Positions 13,901 through 23,195 of a DNA stretch of 64,000 bases are shown here, piece after piece. The stretch is from assembly GCA_030272585.1 (NCBI GenBank), contig BSYQ01000010.1, positions 3,286,001 through 3,350,000 of the forward strand. The letters run 5' to 3'. The number at the start of each line of letters is the position of its first letter. Positions within the stretch are counted from its first letter, which is position 1. Position numbers and translations under genes: made by a program. This DNA is from Bryopsis sp. KO-2023. Lineage: Eukaryota > Chlorophyta > Ulvophyceae > Bryopsidales > Bryopsidaceae. The notes under the pieces were generated by a model. It saw nothing but the letters and a program-made list of their open reading frames with translations. It was not told where the DNA came from and did not search any database.

Positions 13901-15942
13901 TTTCGTTTCGAGTTTTTTTTATTAAATATATTCACAAGGGAGCCTTTAATGAACGAATGTTCACTCACCTGTTTGAATTAAACGAATGGGCCGATGGGTG
14001 CCTTTTCGGTGATAGGTTTGGTTGAGATCTTTGTCTTATTTTTCCTTTTCCCCTTTTTTTTTTCCTTGTCTCTTTAGAGAGTTTTTCTCTTTATGGAGGA
14101 AAAGGGAGACAGGCAAAAGGGAATCGAAAAAAAAAAAAAGGGAAAAAATCAAGGAAGAGACGTGCTCTATGACTCACTGGGTTTGACTGAAGTTCTGTGA
14201 ATCACTCAAGACCTGGTGGTGGTGTTTTTTTTTTGTTCTGTAGATATAGAATATATATATACCTATATCTGACGCATTTTATTATCGCATGACTAATGTC
14301 CCCCTTTTTTTGGCCTCTCTTTTCATCGATTTGTCATATTGTGGAATTGGGATTACATTTTTGGAGGAGGTGGGACTGAGTGTCTGAATGAAGTGGATGA
14401 AAAGGGAATCTCAAAAAAAAGGAAAAAAAAAAAGAAAAAAAAGAAAAGGGGGGCATCAGCATGCGTGCTTTGTTATTTTTCTGACGAGCAGGTTGACTAA
14501 TTAAGTGTCGACAGTTTTGAAGCGTACTACGTGAAAAGAGAAGGGGGGCAGAGGGAGGGGGGGGAGATTTTTAAAATGCAAAAAAACAAAAAAAAAGTGG
14601 GATCTAGAACTATAAGGTTTGCCGGTGTTTGGGTGGGTTTCGATTGAAAAATATTTGTGTGGGTTTTTTTGTCCGAGGGTGACCCCACGGAAGTTTGTTC
14701 GATTTTTAATAAAGAAACCGGGAAGAAATCAGGAACAATGCGAGAATATGAATGTGTTGGAATTTCAACAGGGGGTTGAAAAAAAAACAAAAAAAACAAG
14801 AAAGAGGGAAGGAAGGAAAGAGGTTTGTTTCAACGACGACGATGTCGATCGTTTTGATTTGCCCTTTAATGTCCCCGAAAAAAAAAATGCCTAGGAGGAC
14901 AGGCGGGGTTCTCAAAAAAAACACCAACGGCAATTTCAAACATTAATGATGTGATGGCAAACCTTTGTATAACTTTTCCCAGGATCTGTGTGTTTGGGAG
15001 TGTGCGTGTGAGTGTGTCTATTTTTGTGTTTCCCCATTTCTCCCCCCCCCCTCCCCTTTTTCTGTTTGAACGAACGTTTAATTCCGTACTTTTTTTGTTA
15101 ATTATTTTAACACTTCTTGTAGATGCGAATATATTACAGAGAAATGCCAAGACACAATGACATCCCTTTATTCTCCCACTCTGTGTTCAGTTGTGAACGA
15201 ACTTCCAAGGAATTTTGAGGGGGGGGGCGGGCCCTTGATCTTCGTGAAGTCCTGTAGACAGGTGAACTGGAAAGTGGGACACCGATTAAATAGTAATTAG
15301 GTTTTTCAGATATTTCTATAGAGGTGGACCATATGTGTAGAATGATATAGGACTTTCAATTTGGTAAAAACAATCTGGTGTTCTTTTGAACTGTGGCAAG
15401 GTCTTGTGTTGCTATGCGGACAAGACACAAGTCACAAGTTCACACCACTCCTTCCTTTTTTTCAATACTGTCTACACTGGTGCACTGGCATTTCAACCAC
15501 TTCGTGCACGTGCACAACAGTGAGCGGTACAACAGTTGTTTTTCTCCACTTGTACAAGGACCTACAGTTTCGTTCCTTTCATGTCGGAACGTCAGTTACG
15601 TCAGTTATTATCCGGTACACTTCGAACTTTGGGGAACACAACTGGCGTTGACCAGTGAGGTACTTGTGTGGCATGCGCGATTGTGCACGTGTATTTTCTT
15701 CTTTCGAGACAAGGATGTAACGACGAAGGATCGAAGGGCAATTTGGTGTGCTCAGTTGCAAGGGTGGGAATTGAAACGTGTCTTTTGGACAACCCCTATC
15801 GCCCTTGAACTCGTTCACGTGTTTCTTTCTTGGTGATTGTCAATTTCTTGCTACAAACTGTAAGCTTGATGTAATTTTTGCTTTATGAGTGCTTGCAGAG
15901 GCGAAGGTGGAAGCCTTCACAGAATCCGAGTACGCTTTCAGA
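10973..15942. other. Low-complexity gene-poor region (5 kb)
   Basis: No gene supported. From about 11,000 to 14,900 the plus strand is dominated by A and G runs (AAAAAG, GAGAGA, GGGGGG) with scattered T runs and short TA repeats (for example 13063-13088). Open frames are Lys/Arg/Gly-rich translations of these runs. 15160-15942 is ordinary mixed sequence without a recognisable product and forms the left flank of the retrotransposon. The first few hundred bases must include the 3' UTR of the RING gene. Confidence 0.5.
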
Positions 15943-16102
15943 AATGAAAGCTTTATTTGAGAATTAAGTAAAGCCTGTTACAGGGGTTCATGTAAAGCGA
16001 ACAAGAGCCTAAAATAGCTGCGGTTACTCATGACTATTCAGAGTAACGATTTAAGCAGCAAGAAAAACAAGCAAGGTAATTCTTGTTTTCCTTTTTGTTT
16101 TC
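15943..16102 (+). repeat. Split direct repeat A1 (left end of retroelement)
   Basis: 160 bp, identical by eye to 22031-22190. Begins AATGAAAGC and ends TTTTGTTTTC. Taken as the left terminus because similarity to the right copy stops just upstream. Confidence 0.9.
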
Positions 16103-17248
16103 GCCTGCTCGCCTTCGGCTTAGGTCGCTGGCGTTGTGGGTGATATTCACTCAAAACAAAACAAGTTCTCTCTACCACCAACAGTTCAGTCTGTTCCGTG
16201 GTTTTCGTCTACAAGTTCCGCAAGCGTCCAAGACTGCTGCTGCACGACCATCAACAAATTGCTGCTGCGCTGCTGTCAACACCACCTCCTACACGGACCT
16301 CGGTGGGCTCCTCTTCATTCCAGTCAACAGCCAACCGCTACAACATCGTCCACTACCCCTGGCTAGCGTATCCGCCATCCTTGAAGTCCAGTTCCGCCAT
16401 CTACTCCGTTCCGGCTACCCGTACCTACCTTTGTTCCTAAGTCCGATTCCTTGGCAACCAGCCAGGTTTCAGGCATTCAGTCCAGCGTTCCTGGCACTCA
16501 GTCCGGCATTACCGGCATCAAGTCCAGCGTTCCTGGCACCCATCCGGCATTACCGGAAAACAAAAGTCCAGCGTTCCTGGCACTAAGTCCGGCATTACCG
16601 GCATCAAGTCCAGCGTTCCTGGCACCCATCCGGCATTACCGGAACAAAGTCCAGCGTTCCTGGCACCAAGTCCGGCATTACCGGCAATACTATTCCTTCT
16701 TCGCAACCCCCCAAGGGTTGTAGTCCTCACTTGAGGCAAAGTCCCTGTCCAAACAGGTTCCCCAAGTCCAGTCAACTTCCTGGAATTTTGCTGACACAGA
16801 TAGTGGTTCCCAGGAACCCTGCCACTCTTACAGAGGCTGGCTTTGCCTCAGTGGCTCCAGTCTGGCAATTTGGAGCCTTCCAGCTCCTTCAGCTGAGTGC
16901 ACATATCGACTTCACAAATTCATAGTGTTGTCATTCACAAATTCCAGCTTGGATATCGAATTCCCTGGGGTCTTTGTGAGAGTTTTCCCTGTGCACAATC
17001 AGGCCCAGTTGACCTGAGTTTCCAGCCAGTCCAGTTAACCTGGCCAAAGTCCAGCAACCTGGCAGTACACAGTTCGTTGACCTTCGTCGGGACGGCTGTA
17101 AGCACGTTGTTTCTGGCGACTCTTTCGGTCCCAACTCAACTTCCATTTCACCTCAGCCAAGTCAATCCAAGGCCATCTGTCGCAAGCTGCCAGTCCAGCT
17201 GAAATACTCTCCCGTTCACGCCCACTGCTATCTCGGTCTCACGTGTTG
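16103..17248 (+). other. Leader of the retroelement
   Basis: 1.1 kb between repeat A1 and the polyprotein. Pyrimidine-rich (CCA/TCC/CAG) and without a convincing gene: the open frames start inside A1 or consist of repeat translation. It contains the tandem array at 16479-16686. It could act as a 5' UTR with RNA structure, or encode a very degenerate Gag; neither can be shown from sequence alone. Confidence 0.5.
16479..16686 (+). repeat. Tandem array of five ~42-bp units in retroelement leader
   Basis: Units start with AGTCCAGCGTTCCTGGCAC at 16479, 16521, 16565, 16607 and 16648. Each contains a CCGGCATTACCGG core with CCGG at both ends. Units alternate between two variants (CTCAGTCCGG-type and CCATCCGG-type), giving an 83-86 bp higher-order period. 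Confidence 0.9.
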
Positions 17249-20200
17249 ATGTCCACGGGATTTTGGTCAAGAATTTCCCCAACTCGCGCAAATATGCCAG
17301 AATCCACTCCAGAGGTTCATGATATCGAGGAAGAAGTATCTGCTCCGGCCACGGCCGAGCAACTTTCTCAGCTCATCGCCCATGTATCGGACATTGCTGC
17401 TGTGCAAAATGATATTCGCCGGGAAAACTCGTCACTGAGAACTGAACTCGCACGTATGAGTGCAAATACCACACAGGAGAGCCTTACACCGCTGATCCAT
17501 TCAACCTTTCTAGGACCAGCAGCCGCTGCGTCGCTAGAAATGGACAAAGCGTTCCAACAGTCCCGGGAGATGCCTTTGGCAGACGGACAGGAACTAATCC
17601 GTGGTAGTGCTGCTCTGGTTCGAGCTATTCTGGTGAAAGGGCATGGCGCCGGGTGGAAAAACCCACAAGTGACACAGATAATTGGCCGCATCTCCGACGA
17701 CGATCGGGTCAAAGCCACAGAGGACAACAATTTTCCAAGCCAATGGTTGTCTACACAAAGTCTGCCAGAAGCTCCACCCATGCAACGAACGTTTTCGGGC
17801 AGGAAACAGCCGGCGCAGTCACAGGAGCTATCGCTTCTCCGGAGGTTACTTCCAGCACTCAACAAGCGCAATGCAGACAGGGAACCCGACAGCCCTCGAA
17901 AAAGTAAGTTCCCGTGTTTGACAAATGCTGTTCATTGCGGGGGGAAGCTGGTTCCCGGCGTGCCCCAGCTGCATGTCGCACCTATAGCGACGGTAGTTCC
18001 GGGCATCCAACAGAACGCAGACGTCACTGTACAGAAACTGACGTCCCTGGTCGATTCCCTTCAGTTTCGCCACAATGGGTTGCTGGTGCGGCGGACTATC
18101 CATGGGACGTTTCTCGGTGTCCTAAACAAACGTCCTGCGTTGCGACCGTCAGTCGAATACGCGGATGCTAAAACGTGGGCTACTAATTATCAGTTACCTT
18201 TGCGTTCCGGGCCATTCAAAACCGGCGACATTAGCCGGTTTTCCGAACAATGGAAAACCTTGTGTTCTCCAGGTTCGCCTGTACCTAGTTGGGTCAAACA
18301 TGGTTTTCGTGCGGAACTGCACGGTCTGAATACTCTGATCGCAAAGAAACAACTAAAACAGTATCGCCTTAGCGATCCCGAATGGAAATTTCTAAGAACA
18401 GAAGTCAAACGAATGTTAGAGTGGGGCGCCGTCGAAGACGTTACCCATCTCAAAGACCAACCACACGAGGTTGCTTTCTTATCGCCGCTCCAGACAGCGC
18501 CGAAACCGCCTCCTGACTTATTTCGATTCTGCTTCGACGCCCGAGCAGTGAATGACTGTCTTCAAGCTCCCAGCTTTCGCCTTGAAGGCATCACAGTCGT
18601 AAAGGAAATGCTCCGCGCGGGGGATTTCCTTTGGGGCTTTGATTTTAAGAAAGGCTATTTTCAATTACCCCTTCACCCGGACTTGCAGCGCGTCTGCTGT
18701 TTCGAACTCGACCGACGAGTTTATCGATTCAAGTGCGTGCCCTTCGGATTGTCGAACGCGCCTTTCGCTTACACAAAACTTTTGCGGCCGCTCGTCAGAA
18801 AATGGCGGAGCCTCGGAATCAGGGTTGTCTTGTATTTCGATGACGCCCTGTTTTTTAACACATCTCTCGAAGACGTCATTGCAACGCAAAAGATTGTTTT
18901 CGCCGATCTGTTTGAGCTCGGTTTGCGGCTAAACATGGATAAGTCTAACCTGGTTCCCACGAAAAGGGTTAAGTTCCTTGGCTTTATCGTGGAGTCGGAA
19001 CCAATGGCGCGAGTTTCTGTTAGCCAGGAAAAGCTCGAGAAAATTGAAAACGCAGTCGGAAACTTGCTGCGGATGCAACATTTTTCCGGACAGCAGGCGG
19101 AGCGTGTGGTCGGCTACGTAGTCGCCACCCTTCCCGCGATTCCTTTGGCTCGATTTTTTTCCAGGTCGATGTTTCAGCTCTTGAGTAAATTGCCAATATC
19201 GTCGAAGGGGGTCCGTAATAACACCTTCTTGTTACACCCCTCACCGGAGGTGCGTGACGACTTAAGGTTGCTCCAGGCTAATCTCGATAAGCTGAACGGC
19301 ATGTCTGTTGAGCCTTCGGCTCCCCGTGTAGTTCTCTACACCGACGCGTCCGGACTTGGATGGGGAGCTAGACTTTTTACAGCATCCCACAATGTGACGC
19401 CACTGCGCGGCCAGGGACGTTGGCCGACTCTTACGGCGACCGATTCCGTTTGGACGGAGCTGAAAGGTGTGTTCGCGGCGCTTGTGGCTTTTTGGCCTCA
19501 TGTTGTCGGGAAACGCATTTTAGTTCGCACCGATTCTACAGGTGTTCGTGGGTTTTGGAAAAACGCTGGTTCTCCTTCCCTTAACGACGGAATCAACCTG
19601 CTTGTGCTCGCCTTAGCTACCCTCGAGTTGCTTGGAGATTTTTCCTTGACTATTGGGTTCGTTGGGTCTGCGGCGATTATCGATTCCGGTGCTGATGAAG
19701 AGTCACGGGTTTTTCACCCAGAGGACTACAAGTTGAACCCGCTGTGGTTCAACTACGTGTGGTTATTATGGGGACCGTTCACGATCGATTTATTTGCGTC
19801 GAACCTTAATCGGCAACGGAATCCAGAAACGGACGAACCTTTGCCTTTTTGTTCAGAGAGTCATGACGTCGGCGCTTTTGCCGTCGATGCCTTGTCTTTC
19901 GCGTGGACCCAGGGAAAGTTTTACGGAAACCCCCCCTTCTCGATGTTGGGCGACGTCGTCCGCCACTTACTGTCGCATGGCGGAAGTGGCGTTTTGGTCA
20001 TTCCTTGGTGGCCCGCAGCTCCCTGGTTTGCCACTCTAAAGCCGTATATCCGTGATACTTTCAGCTTGCCACAGCAAGCAGACACATTTTTACCAGGCAC
20101 GATGCGGAATGATGTTGGGACGGGGACACCCCGAACGAGTTCAGGTCACGCTATGCACTGCGCGGTGGTATCAGTCGTTTTTCCCAGCCCGATTCATTGT

Positions 20201-21247
20201 TCGACGAAGACGTTACGTCCAGCTCCGACGGTGCCAGGGAGCCCCAAACGGTCTCTTACCGCCATTTTTCAAAATCCTGTTCTACGAGAACAGGCGTTGG
20301 ATTGGCGCGCGTTAGCCAAAGCGCATCTGGAAGCAAGTACGCAGCAGACATACGCTTCCAGGGTCAGACAATATTCGCAGGTCTGCAACTTGGCGCAGTT
20401 GGCGCCATTTCCTGCTTCGGAGCATTCTGTTGCAACTTGGATTTCGGTTCAAGTCGTGATGGGGTTGGCGTTCAATACGATCGCGACAGGAATGGCCGCC
20501 CTTGCCAAAACAGTGTGGCTTCAGCAAGGGGAGGATCTTGGGACGTGGACTGGCGTTCAGCAGTGTTTGGAAGCAGCAAAGAAAAAACTGGGGACAGGCA
20601 CGCAGCAAGCGAAGCAGCCTTTTTCCTTGGACCAGCTCTGCAAGCTGGTCAAGGCGGCTGATGCGGTTTCATCGACGATTGGCGCTCGTGACGCCTTTGC
20701 TTTTTGCTTAGCTTTTTTCGGCCTGTTGCGAGTTTCTGAGCTCGTTTGTGTTCGCGCGGAACACTTAAAATTGGCAAGTCCAGACGGCCTTGAATTATTT
20801 CTACCGCAGTCCAAAACAGATACCCATCGGCAGGGGACATGGGTACGTTTGCCTCGACTGCCAGAAAGTTTAGCGGCAGTTTGTCCTGATCGGCGGGGGC
20901 GAGCGTATCTGCTGCAGTTACGCAGTGTTTTTGTGTTTCCGCTGGCGAGAAATGCGGCGAGACACCTCTCGCCTCGCGGTTTTGCTGACCGTGTTTCTGG
21001 GTACATCGCATCGGCTATGCCGGAAGTACCCCGCCACCTCTACGGCACTCATAGCCTACGCAAAGGAGGCGCCACGCTTATGAGTCAAGCAGGCGCCCCT
21101 GTGAGACAAATCAAAACACAGGGGAGATGGCGGTCGGATGCCGTCTTCCGATATGTTCTCGACACCGAGGCCGACGCCTGGCGAGAACTTCGCACACTCG
21201 CCCAACGTTTCGTGTTCGACGACTTAACGCGGGACAGGGCGACCTAG
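17249..21247 (+). CDS. Retroelement polyprotein: Gag-like, reverse transcriptase, RNase H, methyltransferase, tyrosine recombinase (1332 aa)
   Basis: Single intronless frame. Start is the first ATG of the frame (17249); ATG 17294 is the alternative. The N-terminal 200 residues are hydrophilic with a short coiled coil (Gag-like, no zinc knuckle seen). Reverse transcriptase follows, with FKKGYF and the catalytic YFDD box at about 529-532. RNase H has TDAS (Asp 699), the WTELKGV Glu, RTDST and a C-terminal GADEESR. A Dam-like N6-adenine methyltransferase region shows DLFAS and NPPF at 894-897. The C-terminus is a tyrosine recombinase with Arg 1161 (GLLRVSEL), His 1268 and Arg 1271 (HSLR) and the nucleophile Tyr 1302 (FRYV). 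The catalytic residues recognised are all present. Fusion of the recombinase to the RT in one ORF, with no separate Gag gene, is noteworthy. Confidence 0.93.
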   Translation: MSTGFWSRISPTRANMPESTPEVHDIEEEVSAPATAEQLSQLIAHVSDIAAVQNDIRRENSSLRTELARMSANTTQESLTPLIHSTFLGPAAAASLEMDKAFQQSREMPLADGQELIRGSAALVRAILVKGHGAGWKNPQVTQIIGRISDDDRVKATEDNNFPSQWLSTQSLPEAPPMQRTFSGRKQPAQSQELSLLRRLLPALNKRNADREPDSPRKSKFPCLTNAVHCGGKLVPGVPQLHVAPIATVVPGIQQNADVTVQKLTSLVDSLQFRHNGLLVRRTIHGTFLGVLNKRPALRPSVEYADAKTWATNYQLPLRSGPFKTGDISRFSEQWKTLCSPGSPVPSWVKHGFRAELHGLNTLIAKKQLKQYRLSDPEWKFLRTEVKRMLEWGAVEDVTHLKDQPHEVAFLSPLQTAPKPPPDLFRFCFDARAVNDCLQAPSFRLEGITVVKEMLRAGDFLWGFDFKKGYFQLPLHPDLQRVCCFELDRRVYRFKCVPFGLSNAPFAYTKLLRPLVRKWRSLGIRVVLYFDDALFFNTSLEDVIATQKIVFADLFELGLRLNMDKSNLVPTKRVKFLGFIVESEPMARVSVSQEKLEKIENAVGNLLRMQHFSGQQAERVVGYVVATLPAIPLARFFSRSMFQLLSKLPISSKGVRNNTFLLHPSPEVRDDLRLLQANLDKLNGMSVEPSAPRVVLYTDASGLGWGARLFTASHNVTPLRGQGRWPTLTATDSVWTELKGVFAALVAFWPHVVGKRILVRTDSTGVRGFWKNAGSPSLNDGINLLVLALATLELLGDFSLTIGFVGSAAIIDSGADEESRVFHPEDYKLNPLWFNYVWLLWGPFTIDLFASNLNRQRNPETDEPLPFCSESHDVGAFAVDALSFAWTQGKFYGNPPFSMLGDVVRHLLSHGGSGVLVIPWWPAAPWFATLKPYIRDTFSLPQQADTFLPGTMRNDVGTGTPRTSSGHAMHCAVVSVVFPSPIHCSTKTLRPAPTVPGSPKRSLTAIFQNPVLREQALDWRALAKAHLEASTQQTYASRVRQYSQVCNLAQLAPFPASEHSVATWISVQVVMGLAFNTIATGMAALAKTVWLQQGEDLGTWTGVQQCLEAAKKKLGTGTQQAKQPFSLDQLCKLVKAADAVSSTIGARDAFAFCLAFFGLLRVSELVCVRAEHLKLASPDGLELFLPQSKTDTHRQGTWVRLPRLPESLAAVCPDRRGRAYLLQLRSVFVFPLARNAARHLSPRGFADRVSGYIASAMPEVPRHLYGTHSLRKGGATLMSQAGAPVRQIKTQGRWRSDAVFRYVLDTEADAWRELRTLAQRFVFDDLTRDRAT

Positions 21248-21688
21248 GCGTCGTTTTTTCGGGATAGAAATTTATTTCCATGCCTCCTGTGTTGCGAAGT
21301 TGTTTTTTTCTGAATGTGCCATTTTCCTTGCAGGGCACAAATCCGGATCCAAATCCAGAAAGTAGAGAAATGGTGCATGCAAATGGGACAGGCTGCTGTC
21401 TGTGACGAAATTTTCGATTCGATGTTGAGGATGGAAATTGGGGGTGATCGGGATTCCGATTGATTTCTTTTCCTGGATTGTAACCATGGTGTTTGGTTTC
21501 AAACAAACAATTGCATGTCTGCAATCGACTGTGTTTTTTTTCTGGCTGGATGTCTTTCGTTAGCCATCCTGTTTCCTTCTCCCTTTCGTCTCCACTACTC
21601 AATTGTCCTTCTCGAAGTCCATTCTTATCCTTCTTCTTTTAAACCACAAAAACTCCAAAGGTCTGGGCACCAAATCTCTTCTGTCATG

Positions 21689-22030
21689 GAGAGAACTGGA
21701 GTGAAGTTTACTAAGTTAAGGAAAGAGTGTCTTATTCGAGTGAGTGGCCAGTAACTTGAGTGGAGTGTAGGAGTGGAGATCAGGAGAAGGAGGCAAGAAG
21801 GGAGGCAGCAGCCAGTGCCAGCAAACTGGAGAAGAAAGGAACTGCAAAGCTGCAGTGGAGAAGTTGAGTCAGAAGGAGGTAACCTTATGAGACCATCCTT
21901 AAAGAAGTGAAGGTACATTGGATTGGTCTGACAAACTGGAATAGCTGATTGTTAAAAGCAAGCATGGAATCCATCTGTGGATGAATGGAAGTATATTGAT
22001 TGGATCTGACAGGTTGGAATAACCAACTGT
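21689..22030 (+). repeat. Split direct repeat B1
   Basis: 342 bp, identical by eye to 22209-22550; its last base directly precedes A2. Confidence 0.9.
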
Positions 22031-22190
22031 AATGAAAGCTTTATTTGAGAATTAAGTAAAGCCTGTTACAGGGGTTCATGTAAAGCGAACAAGAGCCTAA
22101 AATAGCTGCGGTTACTCATGACTATTCAGAGTAACGATTTAAGCAGCAAGAAAAACAAGCAAGGTAATTCTTGTTTTCCTTTTTGTTTTC
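22031..22190 (+). repeat. Split direct repeat A2
   Basis: 160 bp, second copy of 15943-16102, offset 6088 bp. Confidence 0.9.
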
Positions 22191-22208
22191 CCGACCCTAT
22201 CCCTCCCT

Positions 22209-22550
22209 GAGAGAACTGGAGTGAAGTTTACTAAGTTAAGGAAAGAGTGTCTTATTCGAGTGAGTGGCCAGTAACTTGAGTGGAGTGTAGGAGTGGAGAT
22301 CAGGAGAAGGAGGCAAGAAGGGAGGCAGCAGCCAGTGCCAGCAAACTGGAGAAGAAAGGAACTGCAAAGCTGCAGTGGAGAAGTTGAGTCAGAAGGAGGT
22401 AACCTTATGAGACCATCCTTAAAGAAGTGAAGGTACATTGGATTGGTCTGACAAACTGGAATAGCTGATTGTTAAAAGCAAGCATGGAATCCATCTGTGG
22501 ATGAATGGAAGTATATTGATTGGATCTGACAGGTTGGAATAACCAACTGT
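22209..22550 (+). repeat. Split direct repeat B2 (right end of retroelement)
   Basis: 342 bp, second copy of B1, offset 520 bp. Similarity ends at 22550 (AACCAACTGT), taken as the right terminus; the next two bases (AA) also match the start of A and leave a 2-bp ambiguity. Confidence 0.9.
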
Positions 22551-23195
22551 AAGCTTGCCATAACTGACACCTGAGGGTTCAGATGCCCATTTAACCAGAA
22601 AAAAGAAAATAGCAATCCACTAGGAGCATATAGGAAGCTCTGGATGGGCAGAACCAATCAGCAAATATTTTACAGCTTTCTTATATATCGTTTTTATGAT
22701 TCTCAGCAATACCAAGAAAAAAGCCGACGACTCCAGACGTAATTTTTCCACATTATTGTTCCATGGCTTCAATGTTACGACATGCATAGCATGCTGCATT
22801 TTGTTGAGAACTCAAGATATTGAGCAGATCACCAGTTAGTGATGGGCCAGCTCTACTCAAGTCTACAATGCTCTTCTTTATGCTTGTCTGTCTCAAACAG
22901 CTTTCTATTACTCTTCAGAAATAATTCAATCCATTCCATGCTTTGTAAACCTTCCCCCCAAAAGACTGGGATCAAAAGCTGTGTGTGACTGACCCATGCA
23001 AGTTTTTAGAAAACTAACCGAAAACACACATAAACACAGAGATCCGGACCTACTCCTCTTGGCATCCCCACCCTTCCCTCAATCAACCTGGAGACTTCGA
23101 CAATACAAATCCCACTGAAAATTTTACCACCTAAACAACCCCCCCAGTGCTCCATGAATCGATCCTATTTTCTCATATCAAAAATCCATTCATCT
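22551..23195. other. Intergenic flank right of the retroelement
   Basis: 650 bp of A/T-rich sequence with no supported gene; presumably the downstream side of the mTERF-like gene on the minus strand. Confidence 0.4.

Larger units (their letters stand above)
15943..22550 (+). mobile_element. Tyrosine-recombinase (DIRS-order) retrotransposon with PAT/Ngaro-like split direct repeats
   Basis: A 6.6 kb element laid out as A1 (15943-16102), leader, one long ORF, B1 (21689-22030), A2 (22031-22190), 18 bp, B2 (22209-22550). B1 abuts A2 exactly. This is the split direct repeat arrangement known for PAT- and Ngaro-type elements, which replicate through a circle and integrate by a tyrosine recombinase instead of a DDE integrase. 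The ORF encodes reverse transcriptase, RNase H, a Dam-like methyltransferase domain and the recombinase. The two A copies (160 bp) and the two B copies (342 bp) read identical by eye, and all catalytic motifs are present, so the insertion looks recent and possibly still mobile. A methyltransferase domain is typical of DIRS and PAT but not Ngaro, so PAT-like is the better label. Confidence 0.92.

Noticed and set aside
15393..15836. 147-codon plus-strand frame left of the retroelement
   Set aside because: No recognisable domain, odd composition and no supporting exon; treated as flank.
16083..16586. Possible separate Gag ORF in the retroelement leader
   Set aside because: It starts inside repeat A1 and ends in the tandem array; the reading is mostly Ala/Pro/Ser repeat. 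Gag-like sequence fits better at the N-terminus of the polyprotein.
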